This document shows positions 1 to 4,690 of a stretch of DNA of 6,976 nt, in pieces. Under the pieces are notes generated by a model. That model saw only the letters and a program-made list of their open reading frames with translations, was not told the origin of the DNA and did no database searches. How positions within the stretch are numbered: position 1 is the stretch's first letter; every line of letters starts with the position of its first letter. Origin of the DNA: Candidatus Woesearchaeota archaeon (lineage in GTDB: Archaea; Nanobdellota; Nanobdellia; Woesearchaeales; JAGVYJ01); the NCBI GenBank assembly GCA_018303315.1, contig JAGVYJ010000038.1:1-6976 (forward strand), written 5' to 3'. Both the position numbers and the translations under genes were made by a program.

Positions 1-417
1 CGCAAGGCGCTTGAGCTGCTCGTCATTCAAAGAATCCAACTTTTCCCTGTGCTGTTCTGAAAGATTTTCGAGCCGCTCCCTATGTTCGCTGTCAATAGCC
101 TTGAATCTTTCCAGAATCTCAGTCCTGTTTCTTGCATGTAAAGCCCCGGCCGTGGTCAGAACACGCTGCACTGCATCCTCCCTGACCTTCAGCCTGTCTG
201 TCAGAGCAGTCTTGTTTTCATCACTTTTGTCAGTAGTGGTGTCCGGATTGTCTGCAGAAGTTCCGGACTTTTCCGTGGAATCATCAGTGTTGGCAGTTTT
301 CTGCAGTTCAGGTCTGTTATAAGCAGACACTGTATCGGAATTATAATCTCCGAACACAACATTCACTAAACCTGTCAACAGAATTGCGAAAACCAGAAGG
401 GTAAGTAATTTCTTCAT
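1..417 (-). CDS. Exported coiled-coil protein of unknown function (partial, C-terminus beyond left edge)
   Basis: The minus strand is open from an ATG at 417-415 to the window edge, giving 139 codons with no stop, so the C-terminus is missing. The first about 23 residues (MKKLLTLLVFAILLTGLVNVVFG) have two lysines followed by a hydrophobic core, which is a classic Sec signal peptide or N-terminal anchor. Residues about 25-75 form a low-complexity linker rich in Thr, Ser, Asp and Lys. From about residue 78 the protein turns highly charged, with many Glu, Arg, Lys, Gln and Leu and motifs such as LERFKAID and LENLSEQHREKL, consistent with a long coiled coil. It therefore probably sits outside the membrane or is anchored with an extracytoplasmic helical domain. 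The gene diverges from the permease at 527 and has its own TATA-like box at 441-448. I do not recognise the family. Confidence is high that it is a gene and low on its role. Confidence 0.75.
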   Translation of the reverse strand, partial: MKKLLTLLVFAILLTGLVNVVFGDYNSDTVSAYNRPELQKTANTDDSTEKSGTSADNPDTTTDKSDENKTALTDRLKVREDAVQRVLTTAGALHARNRTEILERFKAIDSEHRERLENLSEQHREKLDSLNDEQLKRLA

Positions 418-440
418 CCCTTGTATTGCACACCAGGCTC

Positions 441-448
441 TTTAAAAA
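441..448 (-). promoter_or_regulatory. TATA-like box for the coiled-coil protein gene
   Basis: On the minus strand the octamer reads TTTTTAAA, preceded by an A-rich stretch. It ends 23 nt before the ATG at 417. No convincing Shine-Dalgarno lies in between, so a leaderless or near-leaderless mRNA is predicted. Confidence 0.5.
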
Positions 449-496
449 TTTTTTGTTTCAGAGCACGGAAAATTTACGGTATATCTCTCACAATAC

Positions 497-504
497 TGAT
501 TAAT
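497..504 (+). promoter_or_regulatory. Weak TATA-like box for the TctA-family permease gene
   Basis: TGATTAAT ends 22 nt before the ATG at 527, the same geometry as other lead genes in the window but with a weaker match. A second candidate, GGTATATC at 478-485, is 41 nt from the start and would give a short leader. Confidence 0.3.
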
Positions 505-526
505 CTGCTGAATCTGCCAGCTGCCC

Positions 527-1738
527 ATGCTGCTGCAAATCATTCTGGCGTGCATCTCGGGAATTTTTGCCGGAATAATAACAGGCCTGACACCAGGCCT
601 GCATATCAATCTGGTTGCCGTAGTAGTGCTTGGGATGGCAGGCAGCGCGCTTTCATCATTTGAGCCAATCACGCTTGCAGCCTTCATAACAGCAATGTCA
701 GTAACTCATACCTTTGTTGATTTCATACCGAGCATACTGCTCGGAGCCCCTGACGAGAACACTGCCCTTGCCGTGCTGCCCGGCCATGTGCTGCTGAAGA
801 GAGGGCTGGCCTATGAGGGGATTCGCATAAGCTCCGCAGGCACGCTGACAGGCATGCTCGCAACACTGGCTTGCGTGCCATTCCTTTTATTCCTGGTTCC
901 ATTCATATTCAGCAGGCTGCAGACTGTGATAGGATTCCTGCTGCTTGGCATCCTGGCATTCATGATTGCGAGGGAATCAACATGGCAGAGAAGGATGTGG
1001 AGCTTGCTTATCATGACACTTGCAGGCATACTCGGTCTTATCGTGTTTTCCATGCACGACATAAAGCAGCCCCTGCTGCCAATGCTGTCAGGGCTTTTTG
1101 GGACGGCAATTCTGCTCAACAGCCTCAGCCAGCAGGCGAAGATACCAACGCAAAGGGTAACAGAGATGATAAAGATAAGCAATCTGAGCATGATTAAGGC
1201 TACCTCTGCCGGCACATTGTCAGGAAGCCTCGTGTCAATCTTTCCAGGCCTGGGCCCTGCACAGGCAGCAATAATAAGCTCGCAGTTCTTCAGGCACATC
1301 GGGATATACAGCTATCTTTTCATGATGGGAGCAATAGGCGCCTCGTCAATGGTCATGGGGTTTGTAACGCTCATGACAATCGAAAAAGCCAGGAACGGCA
1401 CGGTTGCTGCTATTGCCGAACTGCTTGCAACCCCGACTTGGCACGGCATCGGCCTGCTTTTTGCAGTTATGCTGCTGGTTTCAGGCATGGCAGTGCGAAT
1501 TACTTTGTATTTGTCCAGGATGCTGGCCAACACGCTGGGCAGGATGAATTACACGCTTGTGAGCCTTGGGGTGATACTTTTCATTGCAGCCATGGTAATT
1601 TATTTTGAATCATGGAAGGGCCTGCTCATCCTTGCAACAGCAACTGCCATCGGCCTGGTTCCCAACTTAACAGGTGTGGGAAGGAACAACGGCATGGCAG
1701 CAATAATCGTGCCTGTTATCCTTTACCTGATATTGTAG
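527..1738 (+). CDS. TctA-family (DUF112/COG1784) membrane permease
   Basis: This is a 403-residue, very hydrophobic protein with roughly 10-12 predicted membrane segments. It has the family hallmark of two inverted or duplicated halves, each with a Pro-Gly motif in a Gly-rich hydrophobic segment: GLTPGLHIN at residues 20-28, and a GTLSGS...FPGLGPAQ motif at 229-246. A conserved loop, PSILLGAPDENTALAVLPGH, spans residues 68-87. Known TctA proteins are the large permease subunit of tripartite tricarboxylate transporters. Archaeal COG1784 members are usually encoded without the small TctB subunit or TctC binding protein, and none is seen here. The substrate is therefore unknown, although a carboxylate is a reasonable guess. 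An in-frame TGA at 509-511 lies just upstream, so ATG 527 is the first usable start. The gene is divergent from the exported coiled-coil protein. The length and both motif regions look intact. Confidence 0.88.
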   Translation: MLLQIILACISGIFAGIITGLTPGLHINLVAVVVLGMAGSALSSFEPITLAAFITAMSVTHTFVDFIPSILLGAPDENTALAVLPGHVLLKRGLAYEGIRISSAGTLTGMLATLACVPFLLFLVPFIFSRLQTVIGFLLLGILAFMIARESTWQRRMWSLLIMTLAGILGLIVFSMHDIKQPLLPMLSGLFGTAILLNSLSQQAKIPTQRVTEMIKISNLSMIKATSAGTLSGSLVSIFPGLGPAQAAIISSQFFRHIGIYSYLFMMGAIGASSMVMGFVTLMTIEKARNGTVAAIAELLATPTWHGIGLLFAVMLLVSGMAVRITLYLSRMLANTLGRMNYTLVSLGVILFIAAMVIYFESWKGLLILATATAIGLVPNLTGVGRNNGMAAIIVPVILYLIL

Positions 1739-1802
1739 CCCGATGACTTTATATAGCCTGAAAGATAAAGCCTGCATGTGGATTTGTTTTCTGCATAACA
1801 AA

Positions 1803-1809
1803 TTTAAAT
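1803..1809 (+). promoter_or_regulatory. TATA-like box for the 43-codon ORF
   Basis: TTTAAAT ends 21 nt before the ATG at 1831, matching the leaderless geometry of neighbouring genes. A 7-bp inverted repeat (1782-1788 with 1797-1803) abuts it and could act as the end of the permease transcript or as an operator. A further TATA-like element, TTTATATA, lies at 1748-1755. Confidence 0.45.
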
Positions 1810-1830
1810 CAGCAGGGCATGTCATAGCTC

Positions 1831-1962
1831 ATGGCAAAGGGCTTCAGGAAAATCAGCGATGAGCGGGTAAGGCAGCAGACATGGAAATCCACTGTGGAGT
1901 GGAACTCCATCCTGGACAGGCGGGGTGCAAGGGCAATCTTAACTCAAATTTATTCTAATTAG
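1831..1962 (+). CDS. Small ORF of 43 codons, probably with a tail altered by an insertion
   Basis: The ORF runs from ATG 1831 to TAG 1960-1962. Its first about 36 residues (beginning MAKGFRKISDERVRQQTW) are basic and use G/C-richer codons such as CGG, AGG, GGC and CTG, like the chromosomal neighbours. The last few codons switch abruptly to AT-rich sequence, ending TQIYSN. A TATA-like box ends 21 nt upstream of the ATG, which supports expression. The octamer TAACTCAA in its tail recurs at 3125-3132. Joining the two copies would continue the frame as five codons (QPANR) and then QPL and a stop at 3156-3158, giving a 47-residue protein. The product is not recognised and no known domain is visible. 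It could be a genuine small basic protein, a disrupted gene, or a chance ORF. It was too short to be judged by length alone. Confidence 0.45.
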   Translation: MAKGFRKISDERVRQQTWKSTVEWNSILDRRGARAILTQIYSN

Positions 1963-2018
1963 AAAGAGGAGTGAGCCTGGCGAACGACGAAAGAACCGCT
2001 TAATCGCTTTTTATATTC

Positions 2019-2044
2019 TTTGCCAGTTACGCAGTTCTGGCAAA
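2019..2044. repeat. 8-bp stem hairpin upstream of vapBC
   Basis: TTTGCCAG at 2019-2026 pairs perfectly with CTGGCAAA at 2037-2044 around a 10-nt loop. A second small hairpin (TTTCG 2045-2049 with CGAAA 2053-2057) follows immediately, then the left 15-bp inverted repeat. No CDS covers this stretch. It could be a terminator for upstream transcripts, a recognition structure for an element end, or part of a small RNA. Confidence 0.5.
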
Positions 2045-2059
2045 TTTCGTTCCGAAAAG

Positions 2060-2074
2060 TTGAGAAAGTCTCGT
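2060..2074 (+). repeat. Left copy of 15-bp inverted repeat flanking vapBC
   Basis: TTGAGAAAGTCTCGT is the exact reverse complement of 2875-2889. Inside it, at 2112-2122, GGGTTGGGGCT is the exact reverse complement of 2854-2864. The order is mirror-symmetric around vapBC, but the gap between the two motifs is 37 nt on this side and 10 nt on the other. Confidence 0.7.
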
Positions 2075-2111
2075 GTCTTAAAGGGTGTAGCCCAATCAAA
2101 TAAAAGGTAAA

Positions 2112-2122
2112 GGGTTGGGGCT
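2112..2122 (+). repeat. Left copy of inner 11-bp inverted repeat
   Basis: GGGTTGGGGCT is mirrored exactly by AGCCCCAACCC at 2854-2864. It can also pair locally with AGCCCAA at 2089-2095, so a hairpin just upstream of the vapBC promoter is an alternative to long-range pairing. Confidence 0.6.
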
Positions 2123-2133
2123 AAAATCGTAAG

Positions 2134-2149
2134 GTTTATATATATAAAC
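2134..2149 (+). promoter_or_regulatory. vapBC promoter: TATA box inside a 16-bp palindrome, probable operator
   Basis: GTTTATATATATAAAC is a perfect 16-bp palindrome containing TTTATATA at 2135-2142. The box ends 46 nt before the vapB ATG, leaving room for a leader of about 20 nt with a Shine-Dalgarno. VapB-type ribbon-helix-helix antitoxins commonly bind palindromes overlapping their own promoter, so this is the best candidate operator for autoregulation. Confidence 0.6.
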
Positions 2150-2174
2150 ATATTATACATATTTACACATAATT

Positions 2175-2180
2175 GGAGGT
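2175..2180 (+). promoter_or_regulatory. Shine-Dalgarno that fixes the vapB start
   Basis: GGAGGT lies 8 nt before ATG 2189. The alternative in-frame TTG at 2180 overlaps this site and is therefore unlikely to be the start. Confidence 0.7.
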
Positions 2181-2188
2181 TGAAGAAC

Positions 2189-2413
2189 ATGACAACAATG
2201 ACTTTAGCAGTGCCATCTGAACTGAAGAATAAGATGGAAAAATTTCCAGAAATGAACTGGTCTGAGGTAGCAAGGCAAGCCTTTATGCAGAGAATAAAGG
2301 ATTTGGAGTTTTTAAGAAAATTTAAATCTGATAGCACTCTGACTGAAGAAGACGCACTGAGATTAGGAAGGGAATTAAACAAAAATCTGGCGAAAAGATA
2401 CAAAAAGGCTTAA
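2189..2413 (+). CDS. vapB: VapB-type antitoxin, ribbon-helix-helix
   Basis: This is a 74-residue protein. The start ATG 2189 is preceded by GGAGGT with 8-nt spacing. Residues 3-32 fit a ribbon-helix-helix DNA-binding fold: a short beta strand (MTLAVP), a helix (SELKNKMEKF), then the characteristic NWSEVARQAF stretch typical of archaeal VapB antitoxins. The remaining residues are charged and helical (for example TEEDALRLGRELNK) and would wrap around and inhibit the toxin. The stop lies 2 nt before the vapC ATG, the usual coupled antitoxin-toxin order. It probably represses its own operon by binding the palindrome at 2134-2149. Codons are AT-rich (many AAA, AGA, TTT), unlike the flanking chromosomal genes, which suggests acquisition by transfer. 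The family call is strong. The partner assignment rests on adjacency. Confidence 0.85.
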   Translation: MTTMTLAVPSELKNKMEKFPEMNWSEVARQAFMQRIKDLEFLRKFKSDSTLTEEDALRLGRELNKNLAKRYKKA

Positions 2414-2415
2414 TC

Positions 2416-2814
2416 ATGGATTTAGTGATAGATTCAAATATTCTTTTTGCAGCTTTGCTAAAAGAAAGTGGAACTTCTGATATTTTATTTAAGCATACAC
2501 TTTATGCTCCTGAGTTTATATTTGAAGAATTCAAAAAATACAAAGAGTATCTTAAAGGCAAAACCAAAAGAACTGAAGAGGATTTTGATGGGCTTTTTGA
2601 CTTATTTGAACGAAATGTCATATTGATTCCAAAAGAAGAAATTGAATCTTTCATTGAGAAAGCAGAAAAGATTTCTCCAGATGCAAAAGACATCCCTTAT
2701 TTGGCTCTTGCATTGAAACTGAAATGTGGTTTATGGAGCAATGATGGAGATTTAAAAGAAAAGCAAAATGTAATCAAAGTTTATTCTACTGAAGATTTAT
2801 TTAATATGGATTGA
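2416..2814 (+). CDS. vapC: VapC-type PIN-domain toxin, predicted ribonuclease
   Basis: This is a 132-residue single PIN domain, the normal length for VapC. It opens with the hallmark VIDSNILFAALL, giving the first metal-binding Asp (D6). Further acidic positions expected of the active site are E37/E38 (FEEFKKY), D92 in the KDIPYLALAL motif, and D110 with D112 in SNDGDL. PIN toxins use these residues to hold Mg2+ or Mn2+ and cut RNA, often tRNA or rRNA. The actual target here is unknown. All the key acidic residues appear present, so the enzyme is probably active. It begins 2 nt after vapB ends, indicating co-transcription and likely translational coupling. Low-GC codon use matches vapB and differs from the surrounding genes. 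Isolated PIN proteins can have non-toxin roles, but the antitoxin next door makes VapC the best call. Confidence 0.88.
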   Translation: MDLVIDSNILFAALLKESGTSDILFKHTLYAPEFIFEEFKKYKEYLKGKTKRTEEDFDGLFDLFERNVILIPKEEIESFIEKAEKISPDAKDIPYLALALKLKCGLWSNDGDLKEKQNVIKVYSTEDLFNMD

Positions 2815-2853
2815 TTTTGTTAATTATTTCATGGATTAAGTAGCTAGAGTTTA

Positions 2854-2864
2854 AGCCCCAACCC
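2854..2864 (-). repeat. Right copy of inner 11-bp inverted repeat
   Basis: AGCCCCAACCC is the exact reverse complement of 2112-2122, located 39 nt after the vapC stop. Confidence 0.6.
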
Positions 2865-2874
2865 AATTAATCGT

Positions 2875-2889
2875 ACGAGACTTTCTCAA
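2875..2889 (-). repeat. Right copy of 15-bp inverted repeat flanking vapBC
   Basis: ACGAGACTTTCTCAA is the exact reverse complement of 2060-2074, so an 830-bp unit containing vapBC is bounded by perfect 15-bp inverted ends. Confidence 0.7.
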
Positions 2890-3152
2890 TTGGACTTAGC
2901 AAATGTCAGATGAAGTATAGTATTTCATTATTCTCGTTTTCTTTGCACTGCTAAACGAAGGCACCTATCAAAATGATTTTCGGGAATAGCGAAGCGTACG
3001 AACCTACAAGGCAGTAAGAAAATTTTGGAAAACATCCATTAAAAGAGCTAAATCTTCGTAAAAACTGCTTAACAGGAGTAAAAAGTGAGACTTTATATGG
3101 TTCTTTTAGCATGACAGGTGTCGCTAACTCAACAGCCTGCAAATAGGCAACC

Positions 3153-3160
3153 TTTATAAA
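3153..3160 (+). promoter_or_regulatory. TATA box of rpl35ae
   Basis: TTTATAAA ends 22 nt before ATG 3183. There is no Shine-Dalgarno in between, so a leaderless mRNA is predicted. It lies 20 bp outside the right edge of the AT-rich segment, so the insertion left this promoter intact. Confidence 0.6.
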
Positions 3161-3182
3161 GGCACAGGGTTTTCTTAGTAGT

Positions 3183-3443
3183 ATGGTTGATGGCAAAATC
3201 ACAAGCTACAGAAGGGGCAAGCACACCCAGTATACCAACCAGATGGTGCTGCAGGTCAGGGGAATAGACAGCCTGGAAAAGGCACAAGGCTTAGTTGGGA
3301 AGGGCGTGATATGGACCAGCCCTGCCAAGAAAAATCTGGTAGGAAGGATTACAAGGACGCACGGCACAAATGGTGCCCTGCTTGCAAGATTCCAGATAGG
3401 CATGCCCGGACAGTCACTGGGCCAGAATGTAAGAATAGAATAA
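3183..3443 (+). CDS. rpl35ae: Large-subunit ribosomal protein eL33 (L35Ae)
   Basis: This 86-residue protein matches the archaeal/eukaryotic L35Ae family in length and layout. A short basic N-terminus (YRRGKHTQYTNQMVLQV) is followed by a mid-region LVGKGVIW, then the signature GRITRTHGTNGALLARF at about residues 55-71 (the family pattern is G-x-I-x-R-x-H-G), and a C-terminal GQSLGQNVRI. The family is a small beta-barrel that binds 23S rRNA in the large ribosomal subunit and is absent from bacteria, so this gene is the strongest archaeal marker in the window. A TATA box at 3153-3160 places it on its own, probably leaderless, transcript. It is convergent with the membrane protein gene at 3447, with only 3 nt between the stop codons. 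It appears complete. Confidence 0.93.
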   Translation: MVDGKITSYRRGKHTQYTNQMVLQVRGIDSLEKAQGLVGKGVIWTSPAKKNLVGRITRTHGTNGALLARFQIGMPGQSLGQNVRIE

Positions 3444-3446
3444 TTC

Positions 3447-3857
3447 TCAGAAACCCTGGGTTCCGCCGTAAATCAGCAGAAAGCCCACTATGGTGAACAG
3501 GTAATCGTTGACAGTGCTGAGTATGCCTGGCAGTGTGAAACCTACAACTCCAAGCGAGTTGAGCAACGGAATAAGCCCAAGGGCAAGGGCGAGCAGGGCA
3601 AACAGGAAAGTCAGGTTGCGCAGCATCTGGGACAATCCCATGAAGCTCATGTTCTCAGCAATGCCGTCAAATGCAAGGAAAACCCCGCCAACAACAAGCA
3701 GCGCCCATATTACAATAGAGGGCAAGGGCCCTATTGTGAAACCTAAAATTCCAAAGCTTTTAAGAATCGGAAGCAGGCCGAGGACAATGAATCCCAGGCC
3801 GAGAAGCAGACTGATTGGCTTCCTTGGGCCTGTCCCCTGGGCTTTTCTGCTTAACAT
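3447..3857 (-). CDS. Small membrane protein built of a duplicated 40-residue module, function unknown
   Basis: This is a 136-residue protein with a basic cytoplasmic N-terminus (MLSRKAQGTGPRKP) and about four hydrophobic helices. Residues 26-65 and 93-132 align without gaps over 40 positions with 16 identities. Each copy starts LGL(L/I)P, continues with a Ser-x-Gly-x-x-Gly-Phe-Thr turn (GILGFT and GVVGFT) and ends in a hydrophobic helix closing with Gly. It is therefore an internal duplication of a two-helix hairpin. No charged or catalytic residues stand out in the membrane, and I recognise no family. A TATA-like box at 3881-3889 ends 23 nt from the ATG, inside the 39-bp gap after the NFACT-R gene, so it probably has its own promoter though read-through is possible. 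It is convergent with rpl35ae. Proximity to ribosomal genes is not evidence of a translation role. Confidence 0.75.
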   Translation of the reverse strand: MLSRKAQGTGPRKPISLLLGLGFIVLGLLPILKSFGILGFTIGPLPSIVIWALLVVGGVFLAFDGIAENMSFMGLSQMLRNLTFLFALLALALGLIPLLNSLGVVGFTLPGILSTVNDYLFTIVGFLLIYGGTQGF

Positions 3858-3880
3858 GGACTTTCCTTTGCCGAGCAGAG

Positions 3881-3889
3881 TATTTAAAG
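3881..3889 (-). promoter_or_regulatory. TATA-like box of the duplicated-module membrane protein gene
   Basis: On the minus strand it reads CTTTAAATA, ending 23 nt before ATG 3857. It sits entirely in the 39-bp gap after the upstream stop codon. Confidence 0.55.
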
Positions 3890-3896
3890 TTTTTTG

Positions 3897-4652
3897 TCAG
3901 TGCTCCAGCTCAATTCCGCCGGAGGGCAAAGCCCTGATTATCTCATCAATGTCTGCCTGAAGCCTGGCTTTCAGCTTCCTGGCAATGTCCGATGCCTTTC
4001 CGGAGCCCTGCCTTATGTAAACAGCATTAGCTGCATTCTTCTTGATAGCACTACTGGGCCCGCACATCACCATCTGCCCTTTGGTGCCGATTGCCGCGGT
4101 GATGGTTCCTGTAAGGTAGCTTGTTTTCCCGTAAATCATGAACGCCCCTTTCTGCAGGTATTCCCCTGCCCTGGCCTTCTTGCTGACCTGCTCTGGCTTT
4201 ACATGAAAGACCTGGATGCTCTGCAGGCCGAGCTTCCATGCCCTGGAGAATATCGCGGTTGCATCTGCCGCTTCCTGCATGGACTGGGGCGGCACGCTTT
4301 TCCCGCCTGTCTTTATCACAAAAAAAGGCGAGCCGGCCATGTCGGTGTGGAACACTATGTCCTGGCCCTCTGTGTGCTTTTTTATCAGGATTTCATTGGT
4401 GGTTGCATCCCTCCCGCCTATGACAAGGAAGCCATCAGAAGAAATAAACCACCTGAATTTCTCAAACCATTCCCTTTGCCTGCCTGGCTGCGGCACGGCT
4501 TCCTTATCCGGCTCTTTCTCCAGGGCCTGCCTGCCGACCCTTGCAAGGATTGCCCTGACGCCTTCTATTTTTTTCCTGGCCTTCTTGGCTTTTTCATAAT
4601 AAGAATTGGCGTTCTCTTCAAGGGATTTCCTGATGTCTATGGCTACCTTCAT
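3897..4652 (-). CDS. Stand-alone NFACT-R (DUF814) domain protein, Rqc2/NEMF/RqcH-related
   Basis: This 251-residue protein corresponds to the C-terminal half of archaeal NFACT proteins, which usually exceed 600 residues. Residues 1-35 (VAIDIRKSLEENANSYYEKA) match the end of the coiled-coil middle region. The NFACT-R domain follows: KFRWFISSDGFLVIGGRDA at 65-83, FHTDMAGSPF at 101-110, and VKPEQVSKKARAGEYL with KGAFMIYGK at 151-176. The tail, with GKASDIARKLKARL and ALPSGGIELE, is also typical. Full-length relatives bind stalled large ribosomal subunits and tRNA in ribosome-associated quality control; NFACT-R is predicted to bind RNA. The NFACT-N half, including its tRNA-handling residues, is absent. 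An in-frame TAA at 4667-4665 lies five codons upstream of the start, so no N-terminal extension is hidden. It follows the KaiC-like gene by 38 nt, with a possible TATA box between them. Confidence 0.9.
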   Translation of the reverse strand: MKVAIDIRKSLEENANSYYEKAKKARKKIEGVRAILARVGRQALEKEPDKEAVPQPGRQREWFEKFRWFISSDGFLVIGGRDATTNEILIKKHTEGQDIVFHTDMAGSPFFVIKTGGKSVPPQSMQEAADATAIFSRAWKLGLQSIQVFHVKPEQVSKKARAGEYLQKGAFMIYGKTSYLTGTITAAIGTKGQMVMCGPSSAIKKNAANAVYIRQGSGKASDIARKLKARLQADIDEIIRALPSGGIELEH

Positions 4653-4675
4653 GTGCCCCCAGAATTAAACCCGGA

Positions 4676-4683
4676 TTAAAAAT
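4676..4683 (-). promoter_or_regulatory. Possible TATA-like box of the NFACT-R gene
   Basis: On the minus strand it reads ATTTTTAA, ending 23 nt before ATG 4652, the same spacing as the other lead genes. It lies in the 38-bp gap after the KaiC-like gene, so the gene may be transcribed both alone and by read-through. Confidence 0.4.
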
Positions 4684-4690
4684 GTTCTGC

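Larger units (their letters stand above)
1940..3132. mobile_element. AT-rich vapBC accessory segment, putative insertion
   Basis: Base composition drops sharply near 1940 and rises again near 3130. The segment holds only the vapBC pair plus non-coding flanks. Its edges carry the same octamer, TAACTCAA (1940-1947 and 3125-3132), in direct orientation, as a target-site duplication would. Inside it, a 15-bp perfect inverted repeat (2060-2074 / 2875-2889) and an 11-bp one (2112-2122 / 2854-2864) bracket vapBC. No transposase or integrase gene is present, and the inverted repeats are not at the extreme ends, so the element class is unknown. The limits are inferred and not proven, and the octamer match could be chance. 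Confidence 0.4.
2815..3152. other. Non-coding AT-rich stretch between vapC and the rpl35ae promoter
   Basis: No convincing gene lies here. It holds the right copies of the two inverted repeats (2854-2864 and 2875-2889) and a 6-bp hairpin (CCAATT 2863-2868 with AATTGG 2888-2893). The heptamer CGTACGA occurs twice (2872-2878 and 2995-3001). The octamer GAGACTTT occurs at 2877-2884 and again near 3087. The plus-strand frames are broken by stops. An 83-codon minus-strand ORF spans much of it but has no promoter or recognisable domain. It may be decayed element sequence or an unrecognised RNA. Confidence 0.5.

Noticed and set aside
811..1299. 162-codon minus-strand ORF inside the permease gene
   Set aside because: It is antisense to the TctA-family CDS, with no promoter or domain. 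The permease reading has both Pro-Gly motifs.
1775..1861. 28-codon ORF starting ATGTGG with a TATA-like box 19 nt upstream
   Set aside because: It overlaps the better-supported ORF at 1831 in another frame, and its translation looks random.
2180..2188. Upstream TTG start for vapB, adding three residues
   Set aside because: The TTG overlaps the Shine-Dalgarno GGAGGT. ATG 2189 has proper 8-nt spacing.
2960..3020. tRNA-like T-arm (GGTTCGTAC on the minus strand)
   Set aside because: No acceptor stem, anticodon arm or D-arm could be folded around it.
2951..3202. 83-codon minus-strand ORF between vapC and rpl35ae
   Set aside because: It overlaps the start of rpl35ae and has no TATA box at the expected distance and no recognisable domain. 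It was kept only as part of the non-coding tract.
3437..3447. AGAATAATTCT palindrome between the convergent stops of rpl35ae and the membrane protein gene
   Set aside because: A 5-bp stem with a 1-nt centre and no T-run is too weak to call a bidirectional terminator.
3894..4679. 261-codon plus-strand ORF opposite the NFACT-R gene
   Set aside because: It lies antisense to a gene with clear family motifs. Its Cys/Pro/Leu-rich translation is what the reverse frame of GC-biased codons produces, and it has no promoter.
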